64,000 bases of DNA from Achromobacter marplatensis (GCF_002209535.1 NZ_NJIG01000021.1:18316-82315); one strand, 5' to 3'. Shown: positions 33,831 to 42,994, numbered from the stretch's first letter. Notes: generated by a model from the letters alone, not told the origin. A program made the numbers and translations.

Positions 33831-34298
33831 TCAATCGTTTTCGCCGTAAGGGGCCGCCGCGACGCCGGGCTCGGGATCCGGATGCTTGCCGGCGTGCTCA
33901 ATGACGAACGCAAAGATGCGACCGTTCTCGCGGGCGAAGTCCGCCGCGTCCGAGCAGACGGTTTCGATACGGGCGGCATCTTCTTCCAGCACCGGATCAC
34001 CGGAATGCAGCCGGTACAGCCAGAGCACGACGCCGGTCTTGTGGTCCAGCACCGTGTCGCACAGGCAGTCGTAGAGGGCATCCAGGTTGCCGCCGAAGTA
34101 TTCGGGGAAGTCCACCGCCTTGACGATGGCGCGCAACACGGCCGAACGGCTGCGGGCCGGGTCGCAGTTGGCGACGAACAGCGCCAGACCCAGCTCATGG
34201 GAAGCATCCACCACGGCCTTCTTGTCCAGCCCTTCATGAGGCAGCGCCCCGCCCCGCAGCAGCTGCTTCTGCAAGGTAGATTGGCCATTGCGCGTCAT
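33831..34298 (-). CDS. Barstar-family protein
   Basis: A 155-residue protein whose middle carries the barstar pattern: LGLALFVANCDPARSRSAVLRAIVKAVDFPEYFGGNLDALYDCLCDTV. Barstars are tight inhibitors of barnase-type ribonucleases. No barnase or polymorphic toxin gene is next to it, so it is an orphan immunity-like gene, as is common in betaproteobacteria. The N-terminal 30 and C-terminal 25 residues extend the 90-residue barstar core. It overlaps the patatin gene by 4 bp and is the last gene of maeB-patatin-barstar. Confidence 0.85.
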   Translation of the reverse strand: MTRNGQSTLQKQLLRGGALPHEGLDKKAVVDASHELGLALFVANCDPARSRSAVLRAIVKAVDFPEYFGGNLDALYDCLCDTVLDHKTGVVLWLYRLHSGDPVLEEDAARIETVCSDAADFARENGRIFAFVIEHAGKHPDPEPGVAAAPYGEND

Positions 34299-35524
34299 GC
34301 CTGAGCCTCCTTGAAAAAGGCGATCACTTCGTCGTTACGCTGCATCGTATCGGCATAACCCAGTTCGATCAATCGTCGGGTGTAGCTGGATTCGAATAGA
34401 AGATAGGACATCAGCGCCCCGCCTCCCGGACGGTGTGGATCGGACGATACACCGAGTACGCGAAAAAGGGCACGTGCTTGCGCAGGCATGTCCTGCAGGT
34501 GTTCCAGCGCCATGGTGTCCAGCGACTGGCTGGGAGTGATTGTCAGCACCTGGATGCGCCTGACATTGACCTGGGTACCGTCCGGCGTCGCATGGTCCAT
34601 CAGGTAGTTGATGCGCTCTAAGCGCTCGACGTCCACGGACAGCCCGTCCAGGAAGATGCTGGACAGCGCATGGCCGCCCACCTGCGCCAGCGAAGGATAT
34701 GGCGGCGAGTCCGCGCGGTGCTCGGGGTGGGTGTCGTCGCGGAACCCCGTGCCGATCACCAGCACGCGATGGGCGCCCAGGTGGATGGCCGGGCTGATCG
34801 GGGCCAACTGGCGCATCGACCCGTCGCCGCACCATTCGCCCTTGCCATGCACCTGCACCTGGCGGGCCGGGAAGACAAAGGGGATGGACGACGAGGCCAT
34901 CAGGTGGTCGATGCCGATTGGCGTGGGGATGGCCAGGCGCAGATAGCGGTGCCAAGGTTCGATGGGGGTGTGCGCCTGGTAGAAGGTCAGGTGCTCGCCG
35001 CTGGTGTAGCCCGAGGCCGTGATCGCCAGCGCCGATAGCGCCCCCCTTTCCAGATTGGATTGCAGGTTGCGGAAGTCCAGCACCCGGCCCAGCAATGCCT
35101 CCATGGGGCTGTTGTCCAGCAGGGACTGGGGCCGCTTGCGCGTCAACCCTGAATACATCCAGCCCAGGGCCAGCAGGCCCAGCCAGCGTACGCCCGTGCG
35201 GATCAGGCCGGGCGCGTCGGCCCGGTAGATCATGTCGGTGTTCAGCGACGACCACAGGCGCCGGATGCGCCGCACCCCCAGGTGGGGCCGGTCGGCGCGG
35301 CAGGCCAGCGCGGCGGCGTTGATCGCGCCGGCGGACGTGCCGCAGATGATGTCGAAGGGATTCTGGAACCGGGAATGCCAGTCAGGGTCCAGCAGCTCCA
35401 TGATGGCGCTGAGCACCCCCACTTGATAGGCGGCGCGCGCGCCGCCTCCCGTCAGGACCAGGCCGGTCGGCGTGCGTGGGCACGCCGGGCCGGCCGGACT
35501 CACTTCAACGTGGCGTGTTGACAT
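34295..35524 (-). CDS. Patatin-like phospholipase
   Basis: A 409-residue lipid hydrolase with a Ser-Asp dyad. The oxyanion loop is GLVLTGGGARAAYQVGVL, the nucleophile box is IICGTSAGAINAAALA (GxSxG) and the aspartate lies in GEWCGDGSMRQLAPISP. There is no signal peptide, though a hydrophobic stretch around LLALGWMYSG could touch the membrane. It probably acts on phospholipids or wax esters. It overlaps the end of maeB by 20 bp and the barstar gene by 4 bp. Confidence 0.9.
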   Translation of the reverse strand: MSTRHVEVSPAGPACPRTPTGLVLTGGGARAAYQVGVLSAIMELLDPDWHSRFQNPFDIICGTSAGAINAAALACRADRPHLGVRRIRRLWSSLNTDMIYRADAPGLIRTGVRWLGLLALGWMYSGLTRKRPQSLLDNSPMEALLGRVLDFRNLQSNLERGALSALAITASGYTSGEHLTFYQAHTPIEPWHRYLRLAIPTPIGIDHLMASSSIPFVFPARQVQVHGKGEWCGDGSMRQLAPISPAIHLGAHRVLVIGTGFRDDTHPEHRADSPPYPSLAQVGGHALSSIFLDGLSVDVERLERINYLMDHATPDGTQVNVRRIQVLTITPSQSLDTMALEHLQDMPAQARALFRVLGVSSDPHRPGGGALMSYLLFESSYTRRLIELGYADTMQRNDEVIAFFKEAQA

Positions 35525-37793
35525 CGACCACAGTCATCGCGGTCATATTGACGATGCGGCGCACGGTCGAGCTGGAGGTCAGGATGTGCACCGGCGCATT
35601 GCAGCCCAGCAGGAACGGGCCGACTGCCACGTTTCCGCCTGCAGCCGTCTTGAGCAGGTTGTAGGCGATGTTGCCGGAATCCACGTTCGGGCACACCAAC
35701 AGGTTCGCTTCGCCCTTCAAGGTCGACGACGGCAGGATGCGCATGCGCAGCGCTTCGTCCAGCGCGCAGTCGCCGTGCATCTCGCCGTCGATTTCCAGAT
35801 CGGGCGCTTTTTCACGCACGATTTCCAGAGCGCGGCGCATCTTGGCGCCCGAGGCCGAGCTGCCCGATCCGAAGTTGGACCGCGACAGCAGCGCCACCTT
35901 CGGCGCCAGGTACATGCGGCGCATTTCGTTGGCGGCGGCGATCGTGAATTCCGCGATCTGCTCGGCCGTAGGCTCGTCGTTCACATGCGTATCCACCAGC
36001 ACCACCGTGCGCTCGTTGAGCAGCAGGATGTTCATGGCGGCGTACACGTTGTGGCCCGGACGGCGGCCGATCACTTCGTCCACGAAACGCAGGTGGTCGT
36101 GATAGGCTCCCACCGAACCGCAGACCATGCCGTCGGCGTCGCCCAGGTGCACCATCATCGCGCCGATCAAGGTCATGCGGCGGCGCATTTCCACGCGCGC
36201 CATTTCCTTGGTGATGCCGCGACGGCACATGCGCTCCCAGTACGTCGTCCAGTATTGGTGGAAGCGTTCGTCGTATTCCGGGTTGGTCACTTCGACGTCT
36301 TCGCCCAGGCGCAGGCGCAAGCCCAGCTTTTCGATGCGGGTCAACAGCACCGAAGGACGCCCCACCAGGATGGGACGGGCCAGGCCTTCGTCCACCACCA
36401 CTTGCACCGCGCGCAGCACACGTTCGTCTTCGCCTTCCGCGAACACGATGCGGGCCGGGCCGCCTTCGCGCACGATGCGCTTGGCTGCCGAGAACAGCGG
36501 CTTCATGAACGCGCCCGAGTGGTACACGAACTGCTGCAGCTGCTCTTCGTAGGCTTCCAGGTCAGCCAGCGGGCGCGTGGCCACGCCGCCGTCCATCGCC
36601 GCCTTGGCCACGGCCGGCGCGATGCGCACGATCAGGCGCGGATCGAACGGCTTGGGGATCAGGTATTCGGGGCCGAACGAAATATCGAACGTGCCGTAGG
36701 CCGCGGCCACGACTTCGTTCTGCTCTTCCTGCGCCAGCTGGGCAATGGCGTACACCGCCGCCTTTTCCATTTCACGCGTGATGGTGGTTGCCCCCACATC
36801 CAGCGCGCCGCGGAAGATGTACGGGAAGCACAGCACGTTGTTGACCTGGTTCGGGTAATCCGAACGGCCCGTGGCCATGACCACGTCGTCGCGCACGCCG
36901 TGCGCCACTTCCGGCAGGATTTCCGGCGTGGGATTGGCCAGCGCCAGGATCAGCGGGCGCGGGCCCATCGTCGCAACCATTTCAGGCTTGAGCACGCCAC
37001 CCGCCGACAGGCCCAGGAACACGTCGGCGTCCTGAATCACTTCGGCCAGCTTGCGGGCATCGGTCTTTTGCGCGAAACGCGCCTTGTCCGGGTCCATCAG
37101 CACGGTGCGGCCTTCGAAGACTACGCCTTCCAGGTCCGTCACCCAGATGTTTTCCAGCGGCAGGCCCAGGTCCACCATCAGGTCCAGGCAGGCCAGCGCG
37201 GCAGCGCCGGCGCCGGAAGTCACGACCTTGACCTTGTCGATGTCCTTGCCCACGACCTTCAGGCCGTTGATGAACGCCGCCGACACGCAGATCGCGGTGC
37301 CGTGCTGGTCGTCGTGGAAAACCGGGATCTTCATGCGTTCACGGAGCTTGCGCTCGACGGTGAAGCATTCCGGGGCCTTGATGTCTTCCAGGTTGATGCC
37401 GCCGAAGGTGGCTTCCAGGCCGGCGATGATCTCGACCAGCTTGTCCGGGTCGGTTTCGTTGATTTCAATGTCGAAGACATCCAGGCCGGCAAACTTCTTG
37501 AACAGCACCGCCTTGCCTTCCATGACCGGCTTGGAGGCCAGCGCGCCGATGTTGCCCAGGCCCAGCACCGCTGTGCCGTTGGTGATCACGCCCACCAGGT
37601 TGCCGCGCGCGGTGTAACGGAACACATTGGCCGGATCGGCCACGATCTCCTCACAGGCCGCCGCCACGCCCGGCGAGTACGCCAGCGCCAGATCGCGCTG
37701 GTTGGTCAGCTGCTTGGTCGGCGTGACCGATATTTTGCCGGGGCGCCCATGCTCGTGATATTCAAGGGCGGCTTTGCGAAGGTTGGCATCCAT
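35505..37793 (-). CDS. maeB: NADP-dependent malic enzyme with C-terminal phosphotransacetylase-like domain
   Basis: A 762-residue MaeB-type enzyme that decarboxylates malate to pyruvate. Residues about 1-425 are the malic enzyme: ISVTPTKQLTNQRDLALAYSPGVA, GLGNIGALASKPVMEGKAVLFKKFAGLDVFD, FHDDQHGTAICVSAAFINGL and TSGAGAAALACLDL (NADP fold). Residues about 430-762 are a Pta-like domain (RIVFAEGEDERVLRAVQVVVDEGLARPILVGRP), which in this class binds acetyl-CoA for allosteric control and lacks transferase activity. A promoter candidate lies about 115 bp upstream. Confidence 0.95.
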   Translation of the reverse strand: MDANLRKAALEYHEHGRPGKISVTPTKQLTNQRDLALAYSPGVAAACEEIVADPANVFRYTARGNLVGVITNGTAVLGLGNIGALASKPVMEGKAVLFKKFAGLDVFDIEINETDPDKLVEIIAGLEATFGGINLEDIKAPECFTVERKLRERMKIPVFHDDQHGTAICVSAAFINGLKVVGKDIDKVKVVTSGAGAAALACLDLMVDLGLPLENIWVTDLEGVVFEGRTVLMDPDKARFAQKTDARKLAEVIQDADVFLGLSAGGVLKPEMVATMGPRPLILALANPTPEILPEVAHGVRDDVVMATGRSDYPNQVNNVLCFPYIFRGALDVGATTITREMEKAAVYAIAQLAQEEQNEVVAAAYGTFDISFGPEYLIPKPFDPRLIVRIAPAVAKAAMDGGVATRPLADLEAYEEQLQQFVYHSGAFMKPLFSAAKRIVREGGPARIVFAEGEDERVLRAVQVVVDEGLARPILVGRPSVLLTRIEKLGLRLRLGEDVEVTNPEYDERFHQYWTTYWERMCRRGITKEMARVEMRRRMTLIGAMMVHLGDADGMVCGSVGAYHDHLRFVDEVIGRRPGHNVYAAMNILLLNERTVVLVDTHVNDEPTAEQIAEFTIAAANEMRRMYLAPKVALLSRSNFGSGSSASGAKMRRALEIVREKAPDLEIDGEMHGDCALDEALRMRILPSSTLKGEANLLVCPNVDSGNIAYNLLKTAAGGNVAVGPFLLGCNAPVHILTSSSTVRRIVNMTAMTVVDVNTPR

Positions 37794-37908
37794 AGGGCGG
37801 CTACTGGCTAATTAGGTGAGACACGGAAAGAGGGAGGAATTCTATTCCCATGACGGGCGGCGCGATACGTCCGCGACGCCTTTCCTCTTATTGGGGACGA
37901 GCGGCGAA

Positions 37909-37936
37909 ATCTTACAACAAGCTGAAATGATGTCAG
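37909..37936 (-). promoter_or_regulatory. Sigma-70-like promoter for maeB
   Basis: Minus strand CTGACA-N16-TAAGAT. The -35 matches 5 of 6 and the -10 matches 4 of 6. It overlaps the 3' end of the upstream FAD-type gene and leaves a leader of about 110 bases. Confidence 0.45.
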
Positions 37937-38820
37937 ATTTCACGAGGCAGGAATAAGGGAAAACGACCATCGGGGTCGAACAGCGCCTTGACGCGTCCGT
38001 CCAGCCGGACCGTCGCCAGCCCGGGCGATTCCGCCTGCGGGCCCGTCGCCGCGAACGCCGGCGCGTCGGTCAGCGTCACGCTTTGCACCCAGGCCAGCGT
38101 GCCGCCATGCCCCAGCAGCAGGTGCGCCAGGTTCACGGTGGCCGGCGCTTCGGGCTTCAAGGCGTCCAGCCGGTAGCGACCCAGCCAGTGATGGCCGTCG
38201 TGGGTCGCGAAGGCGTCCCCGCCAGAGGCCAGCTTGAACAGCTCGGGCACCAGGCTTTGCACCGTGGCCGAACGCAGCGGCTGCACGTCGGCTTCGCCGA
38301 AGGGCCCCAGGGATTCTTCGATGCCGTCGGCCAGCATCACGTCCACCGACAGCACGCCCGACGCCGCGCATTGCCCGGCGGGCCAGGGCGCGGGCGCGGC
38401 CAGCCATTCGGCCAGCGTCATGGCGCCGGGAAAACCGTCGAACTGCCGCAGTCCGGCCTGGGTCAGCGCCGCCAGCGGGACACCCGGCTGGGCCCGCCAG
38501 CGTGGCGTCTCGCCGGCCAATCGGGCCAGGCCCGCCATGTGCGACGGGTCGATCCGCAGGCGCGGGCCCGCAATCGGCGCGTAAGGCCCGCTTGCGCCTT
38601 CCAGCGCCATGACGATGCGGTACTCCGCGCACAGCGTGCGGGCATGCGCGACATCGGCGTCGCGCGACGGGGTCAAAATGGCCTGCGCCCCGCCGGGCCC
38701 ATCTTCGCCCAGATCCTGGACCTGCCCCTGGCACAGCAGCTTCAGACGCTGCATGAAGGCCGCCCACGGGGTCTGGGCCGGCCTGCGGCCAAGCAGGAAA
38801 GCGCGCCGGGATGGCTGCAT
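37933..38820 (-). CDS. FAD-linked oxidase-like (GlcE-type) protein
   Basis: A 295-residue protein resembling the FAD-binding part of glycolate oxidase-type flavoproteins: AILTPSRDADVAHARTLCAEYRIVMALEG (PCMH-like N-terminal strand-helix) and the C-terminal VKALFDPDGRFPLFL, like the LKAAFDPxGxFNPG end of GlcE/GlcD. The middle is weakly conserved, so catalytic competence is uncertain. MQPSRRAFLLGRRP looks like a Tat motif but no hydrophobic segment follows. ATG 38820 (AAGGA upstream) is preferred to a longer frame that overlaps the divergent aminotransferase start. Only 44 bp separate the two divergent starts. Confidence 0.65.
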   Translation of the reverse strand: MQPSRRAFLLGRRPAQTPWAAFMQRLKLLCQGQVQDLGEDGPGGAQAILTPSRDADVAHARTLCAEYRIVMALEGASGPYAPIAGPRLRIDPSHMAGLARLAGETPRWRAQPGVPLAALTQAGLRQFDGFPGAMTLAEWLAAPAPWPAGQCAASGVLSVDVMLADGIEESLGPFGEADVQPLRSATVQSLVPELFKLASGGDAFATHDGHHWLGRYRLDALKPEAPATVNLAHLLLGHGGTLAWVQSVTLTDAPAFAATGPQAESPGLATVRLDGRVKALFDPDGRFPLFLPREI

Positions 38821-38864
38821 GACTACAATTCCTTTTTCCGCTACAAAACGCTTTCGAGAATCCA

Positions 38865-40025
38865 ATGCCTCGCCTCGCCACGCGCACCCATGATTTTCTG
38901 ACTTTCCACGCAGTGGAACTCTTCAAGCAGGGGCAAGCGCTGCAGGCGGCTGGCAAGGACATTATCAGCCTGGGCATCGGCGAACCGGACTTTACCGCGC
39001 CCCCTCAGGTCGTGGAAGCGCTGGAGCGCGCGGCCCGCGCCGGCCTGAGCGGCTATAGCCCCCCCGCGGGCCTGACGCCGCTTCGCGAAGCCATTGCGCA
39101 GTTCTATCATGACAAGTTCGGCGCCACGATCAATCCGGCCCGCGTCATCGTCACCGCGGGCGCCTCGGGCGCCCTGACGCTGGCCTGCGCGGCACTGGTC
39201 AACAGCGGCGGCGAAGTGCTGATGCCGGACCCGTCCTACCCCGCCAACAGCAATTTCGTGCTGGCCGCGGGCGGCGTGCCGCGCCTGATCCCCAGTTCGG
39301 CGGAAAAGCGCTTCCAGCTGTCGGCCCAGGACGTGGCCCAGCACTGGAGCCCCGCCACGCAAGGCGTCATGGTGGCTTCGCCCAGCAACCCCACGGGCAC
39401 GTCGATCGCCGCGGACGAACTGGCCGAGCTGCTGGCAGAGGTTCGCGCGCACGACGGCTTCGCGATCGTCGACGAAATCTACCTTGGCCTCTCTTACGAG
39501 GGCGAGCCGCGTTCCGCGCTGACCCTGGACGATGACGTCATCGTCATCAACAGCTTCTCGAAGTATTTCCACATGACGGGTTGGCGCCTGGGCTGGATGA
39601 TCGTGCCCGAAGACATGGTGGCGCCGGTGGAGAAGATCGCCGCCAGCCTGCAAATCTGCGCGCCCACCCTGGCCCAGCATGGCGCCCTGGCCTGCTTCAC
39701 GGACCAGGCGATGAAGACCTTCGAGCATCGCCGCGAAGCCTTCAAGCAACGCCGCGACTACCTGCTTCCCGAATTCGAACGGCTGGGCATCCAGGTGCCG
39801 GTCAAGCCGGACGGCGCGTTCTACATCTACGCCGACATCAGCAACCTGGGCATGGACAGCGGCACCTTCTCGCAGCGCCTGCTGCTGGAAGCCGGAATTG
39901 CCGCCGTGCCGGGGCTGGACTTCGGGCCGGCCCACGGCGGCCACACCATGCGCTTTTCCTACGCCACGGGCCTGGACCGGCTGGAAGAGGCTGTGGCCCG
40001 CATGGGCAAATGGCTGCAGCGCTAA
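38865..40025 (+). CDS. Pyridoxal-phosphate-dependent aminotransferase, class I/II
   Basis: A 386-residue fold-type I aminotransferase. It shows IISLGIGEPDFTAPPQVVEAL, YSPPAGLTPLREAIAQFY, VTAGASGALTLACAAL, the PSNPTGT loop, the Asp-Tyr pair in AIVDEIYLGLSY and the PLP lysine in SFSKYFHMTGWRLGW. The group includes aspartate/aromatic/alanine-type transaminases; the exact amino donor is not clear. It diverges from the FAD-type gene across only 44 bp. Confidence 0.92.
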   Translation: MPRLATRTHDFLTFHAVELFKQGQALQAAGKDIISLGIGEPDFTAPPQVVEALERAARAGLSGYSPPAGLTPLREAIAQFYHDKFGATINPARVIVTAGASGALTLACAALVNSGGEVLMPDPSYPANSNFVLAAGGVPRLIPSSAEKRFQLSAQDVAQHWSPATQGVMVASPSNPTGTSIAADELAELLAEVRAHDGFAIVDEIYLGLSYEGEPRSALTLDDDVIVINSFSKYFHMTGWRLGWMIVPEDMVAPVEKIAASLQICAPTLAQHGALACFTDQAMKTFEHRREAFKQRRDYLLPEFERLGIQVPVKPDGAFYIYADISNLGMDSGTFSQRLLLEAGIAAVPGLDFGPAHGGHTMRFSYATGLDRLEEAVARMGKWLQR

Positions 40026-40032
40026 GCCAAAA

Positions 40033-40063
40033 ACAATGCGCGCCCCGATGGAGCGCGCATTGT
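40033..40063. terminator. Bidirectional terminator between convergent aminotransferase and transglycosylase genes
   Basis: ACAATGCGCGC and its perfect complement form an 11-bp stem with a 9-base loop. On the minus strand a TTGTTTTTGG run follows, fitting intrinsic termination of the transglycosylase message; it may also stop the aminotransferase message. Confidence 0.7.
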
Positions 40064-40096
40064 GGTCCTGCCTGGCTGTCAAGAATCGCCGCCGGA

Positions 40097-40915
40097 TCAG
40101 TCCCGGGCCAGCGCAATGCCTGAAGCCAGCGCCAGGCGCCGGCGTTCAGCCTGCACCTTGGCACCGTAGCCGTTGTCGTCCGGCCCCGTGGAACCCACGT
40201 AGCAGGCCAGGCCGCCGTCGATGGAACCGCGGCGGTTGATACAGTCGCGCAAGATCGTGGCCCCGACCCCGATATTGGCGACCGGGTCCAGCGCGGTCTT
40301 GCCGACGGCGTCGAACTTGTCCTGGTGCACGCTGGTCATGACCTGCATCAGGCCCTGCGCACCCACGTGGCTTTCGGCCAAGGGGTTGTAGCGGGACTCG
40401 ATGGCGATCACAGCCAGGACCAGCAAGGGGTCAAGCTGCTTTTCGCGGCTGACCTTGTACACGGTATTCAACAGCGGACCGGTGGCGTCATACGCTACCT
40501 TGTACTTGCGCGAGATATAGTTGCGCAACGCTTCGGCCTGCGGTCCGGTCGCCACGGTGGCGGGTTTCTTCGGTACCGGCGGCGCGACGCGGGCTGGCCC
40601 CAGCATGCCGGTGGCATTGCTGGCGGGAGCGGTTGGAACGGCCATGGCAATTGCCGACGCAGTGTCGGAACCCAATTCGGAACCGACATCGGATTCGGTG
40701 CCGGATTGCATGGATGAAGGCGCTAGGGCGGTCAACAAGGCTTTGTGCACTTGCAATGCCTGATCGCGCAAACCAGGCAGGGCAAATCCCATGCTTACCG
40801 TCACAATCACCGCGATGCCCAGATAGACTGAGCAGATACGCAAGGACTCGGCAAGATATTCGTGCACTCCTTGGGCCATGTTCCTGAACAGGCTGGCCAC
40901 TGACGCATCGGGCAT
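40097..40915 (-). CDS. Membrane-anchored lytic transglycosylase (SLT domain)
   Basis: A 272-residue protein. One N-terminal helix (about residues 28-46, ICSVYLGIAVIVTVSMGFAL) anchors it. A Ser/Ala/Pro-rich linker (residues about 65-120) leads to an SLT-type domain with the catalytic glutamate in LAVIAIESRYNPLAESHVGAQGLMQVM and the C-terminal GLACYVGS. Such enzymes cleave peptidoglycan to anhydromuropeptides, facing the periplasm. ATG 40915 follows GCAGGAGG. It diverges from ubiD. Confidence 0.9.
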   Translation of the reverse strand: MPDASVASLFRNMAQGVHEYLAESLRICSVYLGIAVIVTVSMGFALPGLRDQALQVHKALLTALAPSSMQSGTESDVGSELGSDTASAIAMAVPTAPASNATGMLGPARVAPPVPKKPATVATGPQAEALRNYISRKYKVAYDATGPLLNTVYKVSREKQLDPLLVLAVIAIESRYNPLAESHVGAQGLMQVMTSVHQDKFDAVGKTALDPVANIGVGATILRDCINRRGSIDGGLACYVGSTGPDDNGYGAKVQAERRRLALASGIALARD

Positions 40916-40997
40916 AAAAACCTCCTGCGTGAAAAAGAGGGAGTCAATGTTAACCTCTCTTTCACCCCAAAATGTAACCAAATCGCTGGGATCTGTA

Positions 40998-42542
40998 GTG
41001 AAATACCGCGACCTTAGAGACTTCCTCGCTCAACTTGAACGGATGGGCGACCTCAAACGCATTGCCGCGCCGGTGTCCACCCGGCTGGAAATGACCGAAA
41101 TTTCCGACCGCGTCCTGCGTGCCGAGGGCCCGGCCCTGCTGTTCGAAAACACCCAGCATGACGGCAAGCCGGCACAGATGCCGGTGCTTACCAACTTGTT
41201 CGGCACGCCCTCGCGCGTGGCCCGCGGCATGGGCGCCGACAACGTCAGCGCGCTTCGCGATATCGGCGAACTGCTGGCGTCCTTGCGCGAACCCGAGGCG
41301 CCCAAGGGCTTGCGCGACGCGCTGGCCAAGGTGTCGATGCTGAAGGCGGCCTTGTGGGACATGAGCCCCAAGAACGTCAAAAGCCCGGCCTGCCAGGAAG
41401 TCGTCTGGGAAGGCAAGGATGTGGACCTGACCCGCCTGCCGATCCAGACCTGCTGGCCCGGCGACGTGGCCCCGCTCTTGACCTGGGGCCTGGTGATCAC
41501 GCGCGGCCCCAATGCCAAGCGGCAGAACCTGGGTATCTACCGCCAGCAACTGCTGGGGCCGAACAAGCTGATCATGCGCTGGCTGTCGCACCGCGGCGGC
41601 GCGCTGGACTTCCGCGACCACGCGCTGGCCAACCCGGGCACGCCCTTCCCCATCGCCGTCGCGCTGGGCGCCGACCCCGCCACCACGCTGGGCGCCGTCA
41701 CCCCGGTGCCCGACAGCCTGTCCGAATACCAATTCGCCGGCCTGCTGCGCGGTTCGCGCACCGAAGTGGCGCAAGCGCTGGGCAGCAACCTGTCGGTGCC
41801 CGCCTGGGCCGAGATCGTGCTGGAGGGGCATCTGCTGCCGTCGTCGGACCCGCGCGCCGTGAAGCCCGTGGTGCCCGAGGGCGTCAACCCGCCGCCCAAC
41901 AGCGATTATGAAATGGCGCTGGAAGGCCCCTACGGCGACCACACCGGCTACTACAACGAGCAGGACTGGTTCCCGGTGTTCACGGTCGAGCGCATCACGA
42001 TGCGCCGCAATCCTATCTATCATTCGACCTACACCGGCAAGCCGCCGGACGAGCCTGCCGTGCTGGGCGTGGCGCTCAACGAAGTGTTCGTGCCTTTGCT
42101 GCGCCGCCAACTGCCGGAAATCGTGGACTTTTACCTGCCGCCCGAAGGCTGCAGCTACCGGCTGGCGGTGGTGTCGATCCGCAAGCAGTATGCGGGACAC
42201 GCCAAGCGCGTCATGTTCGGCCTGTGGAGCATCCTGCGCCAGTTCATGTACACCAAGTTCATCGTGGTGGTTGACGAAGACATCAACCCGCGCGACTGGA
42301 AGGAAGTGGTGTGGGCGATGACCACCCGCATGGATCCTGTGCGCGACACCCTATTGGTCGAAAACACCCCCATCGACTATCTGGACTTCGCCTCCCCCGT
42401 TTCCGGGCTGGGCGGCAAGATGGGCCTGGACGCCACCAACAAGTGGCCCGGCGAGACCAACCGCGAATGGGGCACACCCATCACCATGGACGCCGACGTC
42501 AAGAAGCGCGTGGACGACCTGTGGGGCCAGTTGGGCCTTTGA
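40998..42542 (+). CDS. ubiD: 3-octaprenyl-4-hydroxybenzoate carboxy-lyase UbiD
   Basis: A 514-residue prenylated-FMN-dependent decarboxylase of ubiquinone synthesis, which needs the cofactor-making partner UbiX. It shows YRDLRDFLAQLERMGDLKRI, GPALLFENTQHDGKPAQMPVLTNLFGTPSRVARGMG, LGIYRQQLLGPNKLIMRWLSHRGGA and TKFIVVVDEDINPRDWKEVVWAMTTR. I chose GTG 40998 because it matches the family start (MKYxDLRDFL). An ATG at 40947 with GAGGGAG is possible, but the 17 added codons are AT-rich and unlike the gene. A strong terminator follows. Confidence 0.93.
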   Translation: MKYRDLRDFLAQLERMGDLKRIAAPVSTRLEMTEISDRVLRAEGPALLFENTQHDGKPAQMPVLTNLFGTPSRVARGMGADNVSALRDIGELLASLREPEAPKGLRDALAKVSMLKAALWDMSPKNVKSPACQEVVWEGKDVDLTRLPIQTCWPGDVAPLLTWGLVITRGPNAKRQNLGIYRQQLLGPNKLIMRWLSHRGGALDFRDHALANPGTPFPIAVALGADPATTLGAVTPVPDSLSEYQFAGLLRGSRTEVAQALGSNLSVPAWAEIVLEGHLLPSSDPRAVKPVVPEGVNPPPNSDYEMALEGPYGDHTGYYNEQDWFPVFTVERITMRRNPIYHSTYTGKPPDEPAVLGVALNEVFVPLLRRQLPEIVDFYLPPEGCSYRLAVVSIRKQYAGHAKRVMFGLWSILRQFMYTKFIVVVDEDINPRDWKEVVWAMTTRMDPVRDTLLVENTPIDYLDFASPVSGLGGKMGLDATNKWPGETNREWGTPITMDADVKKRVDDLWGQLGL

Positions 42543-42572
42543 AGCCAACTGCCCCAAACCGCCCGTGCCAAT

Positions 42573-42601
42573 AAAAACCCCGCCGGCAAGGCGGGGTTTT
42601 T
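42573..42601. terminator. Intrinsic terminator after ubiD
   Basis: AAAAACCCCGCC-GGCAA-GGCGGGGTTTTT is a perfect 12-bp stem flanked by A5 and T5 runs. It is a textbook bidirectional Rho-independent terminator, shared with the convergent yqjDEK unit. Confidence 0.92.
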
Positions 42602-42640
42602 ATGGGGTGGGTACAGGACGCGCTGCTGCAAACGCGCGTC

Positions 42641-42991
42641 TTATTCCCCGCCCTCTCTCGAGCTTTGCCACAGCTTGTACACCTGCCAGCCGACCAGCGC
42701 GCCGCCGGCGATCTTGAGCAGCTTGAACCCCTTGCCACCGCGCATGAGCAGGGTGGACAAGGACGAGCTGACCAGCGGATAGCGGCGGGCAAGCGTGATG
42801 GCCTGCAAGGCCCAGCGCGAGGCGCCGCCCGAGGCCAGTCGGGGCAGCAAGCCACGGATGATCGAGGCCGGCTCCAGCTTGTGGCTGGTGCTGACGATGC
42901 TCTGCGCCAACGATTCGCGTTCGATCGCTGCGCGGGCGCGCAGCAATTCGATGCGGACAGCGCGATCAACGGTAGGAGACCTTTTCGACAT
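42641..42991 (-). CDS. yqjK: YqjK-like small membrane-associated protein
   Basis: A 116-residue basic protein, third in a yqjD-yqjE-yqjK set. The N-terminal half is charged and helical (RIELLRARAAIERESLAQSI), the middle has ALQAITLARRYPLVSSSLSTLL, and the C-terminal part has a short hydrophobic stretch (LLKIAGGALVGWQVYKLW). The assignment rests mainly on gene order and size, as YqjK proteins are poorly conserved. It is 3 bp from yqjE. Confidence 0.7.
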   Translation of the reverse strand: MSKRSPTVDRAVRIELLRARAAIERESLAQSIVSTSHKLEPASIIRGLLPRLASGGASRWALQAITLARRYPLVSSSLSTLLMRGGKGFKLLKIAGGALVGWQVYKLWQSSREGGE

Positions 42992-42994
42992 GGC

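Noticed and set aside
35472..37811. A 779-codon open frame opposite maeB
   Set aside because: Mirror of a clear malic enzyme gene; composition is dominated by His/Arg/Val/Gln, as in other shadows.
40947..42542. Upstream ATG start for ubiD
   Set aside because: The extra 17 codons are AT-rich with rare codons and look like a 5' leader. GTG 40998 matches the family N-terminus. The upstream start is still possible because GAGGGAG precedes it.
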